Source: Thauera chlorobenzoica (GTDB lineage Bacteria > Pseudomonadota > Gammaproteobacteria > Burkholderiales > Rhodocyclaceae). From it: a DNA stretch of 64,000 nucleotides. Below are positions 39,713-52,548 of the stretch, in pieces; within the stretch, counting starts at the first letter, position 1; each line of letters begins with the position of its first letter. The DNA lies in assembly GCF_001922305.1 (NCBI RefSeq), contig NZ_CP018839.1:1860001-1924000 (forward strand), read 5' to 3'. Both the position numbers and the translations under genes were made by a program. The notes under the pieces are model-generated. The model worked only from the letters and a program-made list of their open reading frames with translations, was not told the DNA's origin and made no database searches.

Positions 39713-40237
39713 ATGGCCAAGCAGCAAACCAAACGTGCGCAAGCCTCCGACGAGCGCGATGACGGCCTGAAGGAAAAAATGGTCGCGATCAATCGCGTGA
39801 CCAAGGTCGTCAAGGGCGGCCGTATCCTCGGCTTCGCCGCGCTGACCGTGGTCGGCGACGGCGACGGTGGCATCGGCATGGGCAAGGGTAAGTCCCGTGA
39901 AGTTCCGGTGGCGGTGCAGAAGGCGATGGACGAAGCGCGTCGCAAGATGCGCAAGGTGTCCCTCAAGAGTGGCACCCTGCAGCACACCGTGATCGGCAAG
40001 CACGGCGCCGCCTCGGTGCTGATGCAGCCCGCTCCGGCCGGTACCGGCATCATCGCCGGCGGTCCGATGCGTGCCGTATTCGAGGTGATGGGCGTGACCG
40101 ACGTCATCTGCAAGTGCATCGGCTCCGCCAATCCGTACAACGTCGTCCGTGCCACGATCAACGGCCTGATGGCGATCAACACCCCGGCGGAAATTGCAGC
40201 CAAGCGCGGCAAGTCCGTCGAAGAAATCCTGGGGTAA
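39713..40237 (+). CDS. rpsE: 30S ribosomal protein S5
   Basis: The 174-residue S5 starts [20 protein letters not shown]. The loop [20 protein letters not shown], where spectinomycin-resistance changes occur, looks wild-type. The protein contributes to decoding accuracy and mRNA helicase activity. An AGCGAGGA site precedes the ATG. Confidence 0.98.
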   Translation: MAKQQTKRAQASDERDDGLKEKMVAINRVTKVVKGGRILGFAALTVVGDGDGGIGMGKGKSREVPVAVQKAMDEARRKMRKVSLKSGTLQHTVIGKHGAASVLMQPAPAGTGIIAGGPMRAVFEVMGVTDVICKCIGSANPYNVVRATINGLMAINTPAEIAAKRGKSVEEILG

Positions 40238-40240
40238 GCG

Positions 40241-40423
40241 ATGTCGGACAAGAAAATCAAGGTGACGCTCGTCAAGAGCGTGATCGGCACCAAGCAGTCC
40301 CACCGCGCCACCGTGCGCGGCCTCGGCCTGCGCCGGCTCAACCACACGGTCGAGCTGGCGGACACGCCCGAAGTCCGGGGCATGGTCAACAAGGTGTCCT
40401 ACCTGCTCAAGTGCGAGGGTTGA
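40241..40423 (+). CDS. rpmD: 50S ribosomal protein L30
   Basis: The 60-residue L30 starts [20 protein letters not shown] and includes [20 protein letters not shown], the full length for bacteria that keep this protein. It is three bases after rpsE and one base before rplO, implying coupling. Confidence 0.98.
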   Translation: MSDKKIKVTLVKSVIGTKQSHRATVRGLGLRRLNHTVELADTPEVRGMVNKVSYLLKCEG

Positions 40424-40424
40424 A

Positions 40425-40862
40425 ATGCGCCTGAATACCATCAAGCCTGGTGACGGTTCGAAAAAGACGGCACGCCGCGTCGGCCGTGGCATGGGCAGCG
40501 GCCTGGGCAAGACCTGCGGTCGCGGCCACAAGGGCCAGAAATCGCGCGCCGGCGGCTTCCACAAGGTTGGCTTCGAAGGCGGCCAGATGCCGCTCCAGCG
40601 TCGTCTTCCGAAGCGTGGCTTCGTGTCGCTGACGCGTGCGCGCAACGTTGAGGTGCGCCTGTCCGAGCTGGACAAGCTGCCGGTCGATGAAGTCGATCTG
40701 CTGACGCTGAAGCAGGCCGGTGTGATCGCCGCGGACGCACTGTCTGCCAAGGTCGTGCTGTCGGGTGCGATCAACCGCAAGGTTGTGTTGCGCGGTGTCG
40801 GTGCCACCCAGGGTGCCAAGGCAGCGATCGAAGCTGCCGGCGGTTCCGTGGCGGCCGAGTAA
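40425..40862 (+). CDS. rplO: 50S ribosomal protein L15
   Basis: The 145-residue L15 starts [20 protein letters not shown] and has the Gly/Lys/Arg-rich N-terminal extension ([20 protein letters not shown]) that threads into 23S rRNA. It acts late in 50S assembly. secY starts 15 bases after its stop. Confidence 0.98.
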   Translation: MRLNTIKPGDGSKKTARRVGRGMGSGLGKTCGRGHKGQKSRAGGFHKVGFEGGQMPLQRRLPKRGFVSLTRARNVEVRLSELDKLPVDEVDLLTLKQAGVIAADALSAKVVLSGAINRKVVLRGVGATQGAKAAIEAAGGSVAAE

Positions 40863-40877
40863 ACAAGGAAAACGGTT

Positions 40878-42203
40878 GTGGCGAATCCTGCTGCCACGCT
40901 GGGAAACACGGGGCGGTTCGGCGACCTCAAGCGTCGCCTGCTGTTCCTCGTGGGCGCGCTGATCGTCTATCGCATCGGCGCCCATATCCCGGTTCCCGGG
41001 ATCGACCCCGAGCGACTGGGCGAACTGTTCCAGTCCCAGGCGGGTGGCATCCTCGGGGTGTTCAACCTGTTCTCGGGCGGCGCGCTGTCCCGCTTTACCA
41101 TCTTCGCGTTGGGCATCATGCCTTACATCTCGGCCTCGATCATCATGCAACTGATGACGGTCGCGGTGCCGCAGCTGGAGGCGCTGAAGAAGGAAGGCGA
41201 GGCCGGAAGGCGCAAGATCACGCAGTACACCCGTTACGGAACGCTGCTGCTTGCCTTCGCTCAATCGCTGGGGATCGCGATTGCACTTGAAGGTCAGCCG
41301 GGCCTGGTGCTCGATCCGGGGCTGATGTTCCGCTTCGTCACCCTGGCGACGCTGGTGACCGGAACGATGTTCCTGATGTGGCTGGGCGAGCAGATCACCG
41401 AGCGCGGCATCGGCAACGGCATTTCGATCATCATCTTCGCAGGTATCGTCGCGGGGCTGCCGAGCGCGATCGGTGGGTTGTTCGAACTGGTCCGCACCGG
41501 TGCGATGCATCCCTTCACTGCGCTGTTCATCTGTGTGCTGGTGGCGCTGGTGACGGCTTTCGTGGTGTTCGTCGAGCGCGGTCAGCGCAAGATCCTGGTC
41601 AATTACGCCAAGCGTCAGGTCGGCAACAAGGTGTACGGCGGGCAAAGCTCCCACCTTCCGCTGAAGCTGAACATGTCGGGTGTGATTCCGCCGATCTTCG
41701 CCTCCAGCATCATCCTGTTCCCGGCGACGCTGGGGCAGTGGTTCGGCTCTTCCGAGGGCATGTACTGGCTGCGTGACATCGCATCCACGCTGTCGCCGGG
41801 TCAGCCGATCTACGTCATGCTGTATGCGCTGGCGATCGTGTTCTTCTGCTTCTTCTACACGGCATTGGTATTCAATGCACGGGAGACGGCAGACAACCTG
41901 AAGAAAAGCGGTGCGTTTGTTCCCGGGATTCGACCCGGCGATCAGACCGCTCGCTACATCGACAAGATTCTCATGCGGCTGACGCTGGCCGGGGCGGTGT
42001 ATATCACCCTGGTCTGCCTGCTGCCCGAGTTCCTGATCCTGAAGTGGAATGTACCGTTCTATTTCGGCGGCACTTCGCTGCTGATCATCGTGGTGGTCAC
42101 GATGGACTTCATGGCCCAGGTTCAGGCGTTCGTGATGTCGCACCAGTATGAGAGTCTGCTGAAAAAGGCGAATTTCAAGGGGGCGGGTTTCCCGGGCAGG
42201 TAA
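40878..42203 (+). CDS. secY: Preprotein translocase subunit SecY
   Basis: The 441-residue SecY starts at a GTG ([20 protein letters not shown]) behind AAGGAAA. It has ten hydrophobic helices; the plug region follows the first helix ([20 protein letters not shown]) and the cytosolic loops that contact ribosome or SecA are intact ([17 protein letters not shown]). It forms the Sec channel with SecE, also encoded here. It lies inside the spc operon before infA. Confidence 0.98.
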   Translation: MANPAATLGNTGRFGDLKRRLLFLVGALIVYRIGAHIPVPGIDPERLGELFQSQAGGILGVFNLFSGGALSRFTIFALGIMPYISASIIMQLMTVAVPQLEALKKEGEAGRRKITQYTRYGTLLLAFAQSLGIAIALEGQPGLVLDPGLMFRFVTLATLVTGTMFLMWLGEQITERGIGNGISIIIFAGIVAGLPSAIGGLFELVRTGAMHPFTALFICVLVALVTAFVVFVERGQRKILVNYAKRQVGNKVYGGQSSHLPLKLNMSGVIPPIFASSIILFPATLGQWFGSSEGMYWLRDIASTLSPGQPIYVMLYALAIVFFCFFYTALVFNARETADNLKKSGAFVPGIRPGDQTARYIDKILMRLTLAGAVYITLVCLLPEFLILKWNVPFYFGGTSLLIIVVVTMDFMAQVQAFVMSHQYESLLKKANFKGAGFPGR

Positions 42204-42207
42204 GTCC

Positions 42208-42426
42208 ATGTCGAAGGAAGATGTGATTGAAATGCAGGGCGAGGTTACCGAAAACCTCCCGAATGCAACATTCCGCGTCAGGCTCGAGAACGGACACTAC
42301 GTCCTTGGCCACATTTCCGGGAAGATGCGGATGCACTACATCCGGATCCTGCCCGGCGACAAGGTGACCGTACAGCTCACCCCCTACGACCTGACCAAGG
42401 GCCGGATCGTTTTCCGGACCAAGTGA
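42208..42426 (+). CDS. infA: Translation initiation factor IF-1
   Basis: The 72-residue IF-1 starts [20 protein letters not shown], an S1-like OB fold that occupies the ribosomal A-site during initiation. It lies four bases after secY and before rpmJ, the usual betaproteobacterial placement. The length is exactly typical. Confidence 0.97.
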   Translation: MSKEDVIEMQGEVTENLPNATFRVRLENGHYVLGHISGKMRMHYIRILPGDKVTVQLTPYDLTKGRIVFRTK

Positions 42427-42451
42427 AGAACAGAGAAACAGGAGCAAGACC

Positions 42452-42565
42452 ATGAGAGTCCAGGCATCGGTAAAGCGGCTTTGCCGCAATTGCAAGATCG
42501 TTCGCCGCAAGGGAGTGGTTCGCGTAATTTGCAGCGATCCGCGGCACAAGCAGCGCCAGGGTTGA
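42452..42565 (+). CDS. rpmJ: 50S ribosomal protein L36
   Basis: A 37-residue protein beginning [20 protein letters not shown] and ending DPRHKQRQG. Cys11, Cys14, Cys27 and His32 form the zinc ribbon of the zinc-binding L36 type. It has an AGGAGC site nine bases before the ATG. Its stop codon overlaps the -35 box of the putative rpsM promoter. Confidence 0.96.
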   Translation: MRVQASVKRLCRNCKIVRRKGVVRVICSDPRHKQRQG

Positions 42566-42590
42566 TCTAGTCAACGCCAGGTATTAGAAT
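42562..42590 (+). promoter_or_regulatory. Candidate promoter of the rpsM (alpha) operon
   Basis: TTGATC at 42562-42567 and TAGAAT at 42585-42590 are 17 bases apart. The -35 box contains the rpmJ stop codon. rpsM starts 28 bases after the -10 box, leaving a short leader. Confidence 0.55.
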
Positions 42591-42618
42591 TTAATGTTTC
42601 GCATTTTGGGGTAGACGG

Positions 42619-42981
42619 ATGGCCCGTATTGCTGGGGTAAACATTCCCAATCACAAGCATGCCGAGATCGCGCTGACCGCCATCTATGGGATCGGCCGTT
42701 CGCGTGCTCAAAAGATTTGCGACGCTGCCGGTATCCAGCGTTCGGTGAAGGTCAAGGATCTGACCGAGTCGGACATGGAGAAGCTGCGTGACGAAGTCGG
42801 TCGCTTCGTCGTCGAAGGCGACCTGCGTCGTGAAGTCACCATGAACATCAAGCGACTGATGGACCTGGGCTGCTATCGCGGCGTTCGTCATCGTCGTGGC
42901 CTGCCGATGCGCGGTCAGCGTACCCGCACCAACGCCCGCACCCGCAAGGGCCCGCGCAAGGCGATCGCCGGCAAGAAGTAA
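42619..42981 (+). CDS. rpsM: 30S ribosomal protein S13
   Basis: The 120-residue S13 starts [20 protein letters not shown] and ends with a basic tail ([20 protein letters not shown]). It forms bridges to the 50S subunit and contacts P-site tRNA. It is the first gene of the alpha operon; rpsK follows after 12 bases. Confidence 0.98.
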   Translation: MARIAGVNIPNHKHAEIALTAIYGIGRSRAQKICDAAGIQRSVKVKDLTESDMEKLRDEVGRFVVEGDLRREVTMNIKRLMDLGCYRGVRHRRGLPMRGQRTRTNARTRKGPRKAIAGKK

Positions 42982-42993
42982 TAGGAACCGATA

Positions 42994-43383
42994 ATGGCTA
43001 AGACTGGAACGAAGGTTCGTAAGAAGATCAAGAAGAACGTCGCGGAAGGTATCGCGCACGTTCACGCGAGCTTCAATAATACGATCATCACCATCACCGA
43101 CCGTCAGGGCAACGCGCTGTCGTGGGCGACTTCGGGTGGCGCGGGCTTCAAGGGTTCGCGCAAGAGTACGCCGTTCGCAGCCCAGGTGGCGGCTGAAGCG
43201 GCCGGTAAGGTCGCTCAGGAATGCGGCATCAAGAACCTCGAAGTTCGCATCAAGGGCCCCGGCCCGGGCCGCGAGTCTTCGGTTCGCGCTCTGAATGCGC
43301 TGGGGATCAAGATTTCCAGCATCACGGACATCACCCCCATTCCGCATAACGGCTGCCGTCCGCCGAAAAAGCGTCGTATCTGA
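42994..43383 (+). CDS. rpsK: 30S ribosomal protein S11
   Basis: The 129-residue S11 starts [20 protein letters not shown] and ends [20 protein letters not shown]. It lies on the 30S platform near the Shine-Dalgarno helix. Spacing on both sides is 12-14 bases, consistent with one operon. Confidence 0.98.
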   Translation: MAKTGTKVRKKIKKNVAEGIAHVHASFNNTIITITDRQGNALSWATSGGAGFKGSRKSTPFAAQVAAEAAGKVAQECGIKNLEVRIKGPGPGRESSVRALNALGIKISSITDITPIPHNGCRPPKKRRI

Positions 43384-43397
43384 CAAGGAGTTGATAA

Positions 43398-44027
43398 GTG
43401 GCTCGTAATCTCGATCCCAAGTGCCGTCAGTGCCGTCGCGAAGGCGAAAAGCTGTTTCTGAAGGGCGAAAAGTGTTTCACCGACAAGTGCGCCATCGAGC
43501 GCCGCGCCTATGCGCCGGGCCAGCATGGCCAGCGTTCCGGTCAGCGTCTGTCGGGGTATGGCGTTCAGCTGCGTGAGAAGCAGAAGATTCGCCGTCTGTA
43601 CGGTGTTCTCGAGCGTCAGTTCCGCAAGGTTTACGCCGAAGCCGACCGTCGCCGCGGTCAGACCGGTGAGAACCTGCTCCAGCTGCTCGAAGGCCGCCTC
43701 GACTCCGTCGCCTACCGCATGGGCTTCGGTGCTTCGCGTGCCGAAGCGCGCCAGGTCGTACGCCACAATGGCGTGTTGGTCAATGGAAAGCGCGTGAACA
43801 TTCCGTCGTATGTGGTGCGCCCGGGCGACGTGCTCGAGCTGACCGAGCGTGCGCGGAATCACCTGCGGGTCAAGGCTGCGCTCGAAGCCGCCGGTTCGCG
43901 TGGCTTCCCGGAGTGGCTCGACGTCGATACCAAGGCCGGCAAGGGCGTGTTCAAGGCCTATCCGGTGCGCAGCGAACTGCCTGCTACGATCAATGAAGGC
44001 CTGGTCGTGGAACTGTACTCCCGCTGA
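43398..44027 (+). CDS. rpsD: 30S ribosomal protein S4 (zinc-binding form)
   Basis: The 209-residue S4 starts at a GTG ([20 protein letters not shown]) behind AAGGAG. Cys9, Cys12, Cys26 and Cys31 form the zinc site of the C+ form, and the S4 RNA-binding domain covers about residues 98-160. S4 starts 30S assembly and in E. coli represses the alpha operon. Confidence 0.98.
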   Translation: MARNLDPKCRQCRREGEKLFLKGEKCFTDKCAIERRAYAPGQHGQRSGQRLSGYGVQLREKQKIRRLYGVLERQFRKVYAEADRRRGQTGENLLQLLEGRLDSVAYRMGFGASRAEARQVVRHNGVLVNGKRVNIPSYVVRPGDVLELTERARNHLRVKAALEAAGSRGFPEWLDVDTKAGKGVFKAYPVRSELPATINEGLVVELYSR

Positions 44028-44066
44028 CCGGGAGACGGGTCCTCTTCTAGTTCCGAGGGAATGCTG

Positions 44067-45047
44067 ATGCAAAGCAATGCACTGCTGAAACCGCGCATCA
44101 TCGACGTCCAGAGTACCTCGCCGGTCCAGGCGCGGGTGACGATGGAGCCGTTCGAGCGCGGCTTCGGCCATACGCTGGGGAATGCGCTGCGGCGCATCCT
44201 GCTGTCGTCCCTGCCGGGGCATGCGGCTACGGAAGTGACGATCGAAGGCGTGCTTCACGAGTATTCGACGCTCGACGGGGTGCGCGAGGACATCGTCGAT
44301 CTGCTGCTCAACCTGAAGGGCGTGGTGTTCAAGCTGCATAACCGCAGCGAGACCACCCTGCGTCTGGCCAAGTCCGGCGAAGGTGTGGTGACTGCGGGTG
44401 ATATCGAAATCGGTCACGACGTCGAAATCATCAATCCCGATCACGTCATCGCCCATCTGGCGCCCGGCGGCAAGCTCGACATGCAGATCAAGGTCGAGGC
44501 CGGGCGGGGCTATGTTCCCGGCAACGCTCGTCCGGCCAATGCCGAGAGCAAGTCGATCGGACACGTCGTGCTCGACGCTTCGTTCGGTCCGGTGCGCCGC
44601 GTCAGCTACCTCGTCGAAAGTGCGCGTGTCGAACAGCGTACCGACCTCGACCGTCTGATCATCGACATCGAGACCAACGGCGCGGTCGATCCGGAAGAGG
44701 CCATCCGCTTTGCCGCGCGTGTGCTGATGGATCAGCTGTCGGTGTTCGCCGATCTGGAGGGCACGCCCACTGCACCCCAGGCGGCGGCGGAACCGAAGAT
44801 CGATCCGGTGTTGCTGCGCCCGGTGGATGACCTGGAGCTGACGGTGCGTTCGGCGAACTGCCTGAAAGCCGAGAACATCTACTACATCGGTGATCTGATC
44901 CAGCGCACCGAGACCGAGCTGCTGAAGACCCCGAACCTGGGTCGCAAGTCGCTCAACGAGATCAAGGAAGTGTTGGCCTCCCGCGGGCTGACGCTTGGCA
45001 TGAAACTGGAAAACTGGCCGCCGGCCGGGCTTGAGAAGCTCGGTTGA
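44067..45047 (+). CDS. rpoA: RNA polymerase alpha subunit
   Basis: The 326-residue alpha subunit starts [20 protein letters not shown]. It has the N-terminal dimerisation domain with [17 protein letters not shown] and the C-terminal domain with [19 protein letters not shown], which contacts UP elements and activators. The second of two in-frame ATGs (44067, not 44061) is chosen because GAGGGA lies directly against the first. It sits between rpsD and rplQ. Confidence 0.98.
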   Translation: MQSNALLKPRIIDVQSTSPVQARVTMEPFERGFGHTLGNALRRILLSSLPGHAATEVTIEGVLHEYSTLDGVREDIVDLLLNLKGVVFKLHNRSETTLRLAKSGEGVVTAGDIEIGHDVEIINPDHVIAHLAPGGKLDMQIKVEAGRGYVPGNARPANAESKSIGHVVLDASFGPVRRVSYLVESARVEQRTDLDRLIIDIETNGAVDPEEAIRFAARVLMDQLSVFADLEGTPTAPQAAAEPKIDPVLLRPVDDLELTVRSANCLKAENIYYIGDLIQRTETELLKTPNLGRKSLNEIKEVLASRGLTLGMKLENWPPAGLEKLG

Positions 45048-45072
45048 ATCGCCGGGCAAGTGAGGAATTGAA

Positions 45073-45471
45073 ATGCGTCACCGTAACGGTCTTCGCAAGC
45101 TGAATCGTACCAGCAGCCACCGCCAGGCGATGTTCCGCAACATGGCCAACTCGCTGCTGCGCCACGAAGTCATCAAAACGACCCTGCCGAAGGCGAAGGA
45201 ACTGCGCCGGGTGGTCGAGCCGATGATCACCCTGGGCAAGAAGCCCAGCCTGTCGAACCGTCGCCTCGCGTTCAACCGCCTGCGCGATCGCGACATGGTG
45301 GTCAAACTGTTCGACGAGCTGGGGCCGCGCTACGCCGCTCGCAATGGCGGCTACCTGCGCATCCTGAAGTGCGGTTTCCGCGATGGCGACAACGCGCCGA
45401 TGGCCTACATCGAGTTGCTCGATCGTCCGGACGTCGAGGCGGTCGAAGTGGAAGAAGCGGAAGCGGCCTGA
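45073..45471 (+). CDS. rplQ: 50S ribosomal protein L17
   Basis: The 132-residue L17 starts [20 protein letters not shown] and ends in an acidic tail ([12 protein letters not shown]). It lies at the tunnel exit. It is the last gene of the alpha operon; a strong terminator begins 24 bases after the stop. Confidence 0.98.
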   Translation: MRHRNGLRKLNRTSSHRQAMFRNMANSLLRHEVIKTTLPKAKELRRVVEPMITLGKKPSLSNRRLAFNRLRDRDMVVKLFDELGPRYAARNGGYLRILKCGFRDGDNAPMAYIELLDRPDVEAVEVEEAEAA

Positions 45472-45494
45472 TTTCGGGGCGCTCGCAAACGAAG

Positions 45495-45519
45495 AACCGG
45501 GCCCGGCCCGGTTTTTTTT
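45495..45519 (+). terminator. Rho-independent terminator after rplQ
   Basis: AACCGGGC and GCCCGGTT form a perfect 8-bp stem with loop CCG, followed by six further T residues. This closes the ribosomal-protein superoperon. The next gene, galE, starts 51 bases downstream. Confidence 0.93.
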
Positions 45520-46577
45520 CGCTTGCCTGTAAATCCGGCCCCGCAGGGGGCGAGTCGGAGGAGGTCCGCCATGGGGGCGATCCTGGTTACGGGGGGAGCG
45601 GGCTACATCGGCTCCCATACCTGCGTCGAACTGCTCGAGGCAGGGCGTGAAGTCGTCATCGTCGATGACCTCTCGAACGCCTCGTGGGAGGCGGTGCGCC
45701 GGGTCGAGGAGATCGGCGGCGCCCCGCTGGCGGGTTTCGTCCAGGCGGACGTGCGCGATCGGGCGGCCTTGACCGGAGTGTTTGCGGCATTCGACATCGA
45801 GGCGGTGATCCATTTCGCCGCCAGGAAGGCGGTGGGCGAATCGGTCGCGCAGCCGCTGGCGTATTACGACAACAACCTCCAGGGCCTGCTCGGTGTCCTC
45901 CAGGCGATGGACGAAGCTGGTTGCCGGCGGATGGTGTTCAGTTCGTCGGCGACGGTGTATGGCGCTTCGGCGCCGATGCCCGTTACCGAGGATGCGCCCA
46001 CTTCCGCGACCAACCCCTACGGCTGGACCAAGCTGATGGGCGAGCAGATCCTGCGCGATCTGGCCACTTCGGACCCGCACTGGAACATCGTCCTGCTGCG
46101 CTATTTCAATCCGGTCGGCGCCCATCCGAGCGGGCACATCGGCGAGGACCCCGAAGGGCTGCCGAATAACCTGATGCCCTTCGTCAGCCAGGTCGCGGTG
46201 GGACGTCTGCCCCGCCTGCAGGTGTTCGGTGGCGACTACCCCACCCCCGACGGCACCGGGGTGCGCGACTACATCCACGTGGTGGATCTGGCGCAGGGCC
46301 ATCTGCGTGCACTGGAGAAAATCGACCGCCTGCCCGGAGCCACAACGCTCAACTTGGGAACGGGGCGCGGCTACAGCGTGCTGGAAATGATCCGCGCCTT
46401 CGAGCAGGTATCGGGGCGCGCGGTGCCGTACGACATCGTCGCCCGGCGGGGGGGTGACGTCGCCGCCTGCTGGGCCGATCCTGCACGCGCCGAGGCGGTG
46501 CTGGGCTGGCGCGCGCTACGCGATCTCGCGGCGATGTGCGAGGACGCCTGGCGCTGGCAGCGGCGCAACCCGCAGGG

Positions 46578-49463
<2,886 letters not shown>

Positions 49464-49492
49464 GGAGGCGCCTGACTGGAGGTGGACGCCCG

Positions 49493-49522
49493 ACTATACG
49501 AGAGAAGGCGGCGCGCAGCCAA
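49493..49522 (-). promoter_or_regulatory. Candidate uvrA promoter
   Basis: On the minus strand TTGGCT (49522-49517) and TATAGT (49498-49493) are separated by 18 bases. The uvrA ATG lies 30 bases after the -10 box, behind GGAGG. Confidence 0.6.
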
Positions 49523-49622
49523 CCGCGAGTGGAGGCGGAGGAGGGCGCGCCGGTTAATGCGGGTCAAGGACTCCAGCCAGGTCGGCGATGATAGAATCCG
49601 CGTTTTGACGAACCTGTTGCCG

Positions 49623-50828
49623 ATGCCCGTTTCCGCACGCGATCCGATGACCCGCGAAGAGCGCCGTGCCGGCCTGGGGCTGGCCGCGATCTTCGCGTTG
49701 CGCATGCTCGGGCTGTTCCTGATCCTGCCGGTGTTCGCGGTGCACGCCGCGGACATTCCGGGCGGTGACGACCTGACCCTGGTCGGGCTGGCGATCGGCG
49801 CCTACGGGCTGACCCAGGCCTGCCTGCAGATCGCTTACGGGGCGGCGTCAGACCGCTTCGGGCGCAAGCCGGTGATCGTCTTCGGTCTCGTGCTGTTCGT
49901 CCTCGGCAGCGTGATCGCGGCGCTCGCCGACGGCATCCACATGATCATCGTCGGCCGCGTGCTGCAGGGCGCGGGGGCGATCTCGGCGGCGGTCACCGCA
50001 CTGGCCGCCGACCTCACTCGCGACCAGCACCGCACCAAGGTCATGGCCATGATCGGCTCCTCGATCGGCCTGGTGTTCGCGCTGTCGATGGTGGCGGCGC
50101 CGCTGCTGTACGCCGCGATCGGCATGGACGGCATCTTCTGGCTGACCGCGGTGCTCGCGTTCGCCGCGATCGGCGTGCTGCTGTGGGCGGTGCCGGAAGC
50201 GCCGCCGGTGCCGCGCGCCACCGGCCGTTTCATCGACGTGCTGCGCGACGGCCAGCTGATGCGGCTCAACTTCGGCGTGTTCGCGTTGCACCTGATCCAG
50301 ACCACGATGTGGGTCATGGTGCCTTCGGCGCTGGTCGCCGGCGGCGGCCTGCCGATGCCCGAGCACTGGAAAGTCTATCTGCCGGCAGTGCTGCTGTCCT
50401 TCGTCGTGATGGTGCCGGCGGTGATTCTCGCCGAGCGCCACGACCGGATGAAGGCGGTGTTCAACGCGGCGATCGCGCTGCTTGTGCTGGTGCAGTTCGG
50501 GCTTTGGCTGGCGGGCGACGCCCTGATACCATTGGCATTGATGCTGACACTGTTCTTCGTCGCCTTCAATGTGCTCGAGGCCACCCAGCCGTCGTGGATT
50601 TCACGCATCGCGCCGGCCGGTTCGAAAGGAACCGCGCTCGGCGTCTATAACACCTTGCAGTCGGCCGGACTGTTTCTGGGGGGGCTGCTCGGCGGCTGGC
50701 TGGGGCAGGGTTTCGGTCCTGCTGCGGTCAGCCTGTTCTGTGCCGCCCTGGCGCTGGTGTGGCTCGCGCTGGCGGTCTCGATGGCTCCGCCCCCGGTGCG
50801 CCCGGCCCCGCTTCCGGCACATGGCTGA
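49623..50828 (+). CDS. Major facilitator superfamily transporter
   Basis: From the ATG at 49623 the product is 401 residues with 12 hydrophobic helices. The loop 2-3 MFS signature is GAASDRFGRKPVIVFGLV, and the proline-rich central loop APPVPRATGRF separates the two halves. It resembles drug/H+ antiporter-type carriers (YajR-like without the extra C-terminal domain), but the substrate is unknown. The long in-frame extension upstream overlaps the uvrA promoter and is rejected; a second ATG at 49647 is also possible. No clear ribosome site is visible. ssb follows after 57 bases. Confidence 0.85.
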   Translation: MPVSARDPMTREERRAGLGLAAIFALRMLGLFLILPVFAVHAADIPGGDDLTLVGLAIGAYGLTQACLQIAYGAASDRFGRKPVIVFGLVLFVLGSVIAALADGIHMIIVGRVLQGAGAISAAVTALAADLTRDQHRTKVMAMIGSSIGLVFALSMVAAPLLYAAIGMDGIFWLTAVLAFAAIGVLLWAVPEAPPVPRATGRFIDVLRDGQLMRLNFGVFALHLIQTTMWVMVPSALVAGGGLPMPEHWKVYLPAVLLSFVVMVPAVILAERHDRMKAVFNAAIALLVLVQFGLWLAGDALIPLALMLTLFFVAFNVLEATQPSWISRIAPAGSKGTALGVYNTLQSAGLFLGGLLGGWLGQGFGPAAVSLFCAALALVWLALAVSMAPPPVRPAPLPAHG

Positions 50829-50885
50829 ACCCTGTTACGGGCGGCAGGTGCCGCCCGTTCGCACAAGCATTCAAAGGAGAACCGG

Positions 50886-51392
50886 ATGGCATCCGTGAAC
50901 AAAGTCATCCTGATCGGCAACCTCGGTGCCGATCCGGAAAACCGCTTCGCCCCCTCGGGTGACGCGATCTGCAACCTGCGCATCGCCACCACCGAAACCT
51001 GGCGCGACAAGAACACCGGCGAGCGCCGCGAGGCCACCGAATGGCACCGCGTCGTGTTCTTCGGCAAGCTCGCCGAGATCGCTGGGCAGTACTTGAAGAA
51101 GGGGAGCCAGGTCTATATCGAAGGCAGTCTGCGCACACGCAAGTGGCAGGACCAGAGTGGCCAGGACCGCTACACCACGGAAATCCGCGGCGACGAGATG
51201 AAGATGCTCGGCCGCCGTGAAGGCGGCGATGCGCCGATGCGCGGCGGGGCGGGCGAGGGCGGCTGGGATGCGCCGTCTCCGCCGGCGGCGGCGCGCGCGC
51301 CCGCTGGGGCGCCGCAGCGCGCGGCGGCGGCGCCCTCCGCCGCTCCGCAGGCGGGCGGCTTCGGCGATTTCGACGACGATATCCCGTTCTGA
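50886..51392 (+). CDS. ssb: Single-stranded DNA-binding protein
   Basis: The 168-residue SSB starts [20 protein letters not shown], an OB-fold of about 110 residues, followed by a Gly/Ala/Pro-rich linker and the acidic tip DFDDDIPF that recruits repair and replication proteins. An AAAGGAG site precedes the ATG. It follows uvrA and the MFS gene in an order I recall from other Rhodocyclales. Confidence 0.97.
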   Translation: MASVNKVILIGNLGADPENRFAPSGDAICNLRIATTETWRDKNTGERREATEWHRVVFFGKLAEIAGQYLKKGSQVYIEGSLRTRKWQDQSGQDRYTTEIRGDEMKMLGRREGGDAPMRGGAGEGGWDAPSPPAAARAPAGAPQRAAAAPSAAPQAGGFGDFDDDIPF

Positions 51393-51401
51393 GCGCCCCC
51401 A

Positions 51402-51436
51402 GGAAACGGCTTTGCCGTTTCCGCCCCCCCGAGGGG
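51402..51436. repeat. Double stem-loop downstream of ssb, possible repetitive extragenic element
   Basis: GGAAACGGC and GCCGTTTCC form a perfect 9-bp stem with loop TTT, directly followed by a C run and a CCCC-GA-GGGG hairpin. No T run follows. The arrangement (gene-end hairpin plus CCCCCGAGGGG block) resembles short interspersed palindromes of betaproteobacteria, but only one copy is in this window. Confidence 0.5.
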
Positions 51437-51578
51437 ACAACAAACTTGCGACCGTCCAGCGTCTTCTTGAGCGGCGGTGTTTGACGCTTGCGTGGCGCCG
51501 GCCCCGGCAAGGCTGCGGGCGTCCAGCCATTGAACTGGGGCGAACGAACCCAAGCTTGCAGGATGAGGAGGGACGTTC

Positions 51579-52541
51579 ATGCAATATCTGATCAGCCATG
51601 CCGACGGCGTGCACACGGTGGAGTCGGGCTATGGCCGGCCGCAGCTCGCCGCCGTCCACCTGGTCGTGCACGACGGTCGTGCCGCAGTGGTCGATACCGG
51701 CAGCAATGCCGCCGTTCCGCGCGTGCTGGGTGCGCTTGCGGCGCTCGGCGTTGCCCCCGAAGCGGTGGAGTGGGTCATGCTCACCCACATCCATCTCGAC
51801 CACGCCGGCGGCGCCGGCAGCCTGATGTGCGCCCTGCCCGAGGCGAAGCTGCTGGTCCATCCGCGCGGCGTGCGCCACATGATCGACCCGGCCAGGCTGT
51901 GGGAGGGTACGGCCGCGGTGTATGGTGCGGAGCGCGCTTTCGAGCTTTACGGCCATCTCGTGCCGGTGCCGGCGGAGCGCATCGTGGCGGCCACCGACGG
52001 GCTCGAGTTCGAGCTTGCTCGGCGCTGTTTCCGGGTGTTCGATACTCCGGGGCACGCGCTCCATCACATCTGCATCTGGGATGCCGGCGCGCAGGCGTTC
52101 TTCACCGGTGATGCCTTCGGCCTGTCCTATCGCGAACTCGACGTCGACGGCCGCGCGTTCGTGGTGCCGACGACGACCCCGACCCAGTTCGACCCCGAGG
52201 CGATGCACGCCTCGATCGATCGTCTGCTGGCGATGCGGCCGCAGGCGATGTACCTCACTCATTATGGCCGGGTCGTCGACGTCGAGCGCCTCGGCGCCGA
52301 TCTGCACCGGCTGATCGACACCATGGTCGCAGTGGCACGGGCGGCGCGCGGCGACGGCCTCGCCCGCCATGTCGAAATCCTTGCCGGCCTCGAGCAGGTG
52401 ATGCGCGAAGAGGCGGCACGACAGAACTGGGCGCTCGACGAAGAGCAGGCGCTGGAGCTGCTGCGGATGGATCTCGAACTCAACGCCCAGGGGCTCGGGA
52501 TCTGGCTCGACCGCCCGGGCGCGGCGGTGGAACGCGCCTGA
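51579..52541 (+). CDS. Metallo-beta-lactamase-fold hydrolase
   Basis: The 320-residue protein has the metal motif THIHLDH (His70, His72, Asp74, His75), further ligands His159 (TPGHALHH), Asp178 (FTGDAF) and His228 (LTHYG), so both zinc sites are complete. The C-terminal 80 residues are helical. Such enzymes hydrolyse thioesters, lactones or phosphoesters; the substrate here is unknown. It starts behind GAGGAGGG and ends seven bases before tcdA, suggesting co-transcription. Confidence 0.88.
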   Translation: MQYLISHADGVHTVESGYGRPQLAAVHLVVHDGRAAVVDTGSNAAVPRVLGALAALGVAPEAVEWVMLTHIHLDHAGGAGSLMCALPEAKLLVHPRGVRHMIDPARLWEGTAAVYGAERAFELYGHLVPVPAERIVAATDGLEFELARRCFRVFDTPGHALHHICIWDAGAQAFFTGDAFGLSYRELDVDGRAFVVPTTTPTQFDPEAMHASIDRLLAMRPQAMYLTHYGRVVDVERLGADLHRLIDTMVAVARAARGDGLARHVEILAGLEQVMREEAARQNWALDEEQALELLRMDLELNAQGLGIWLDRPGAAVERA

Positions 52542-52548
52542 GCGGCCG

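Noticed and set aside
49464..49622. SOS box for uvrA or long N-terminus for the MFS gene
   Set aside because: No CTGT-N8-ACAG dyad is visible, and the in-frame Arg-rich extension of the MFS protein is the complement of the uvrA promoter region.
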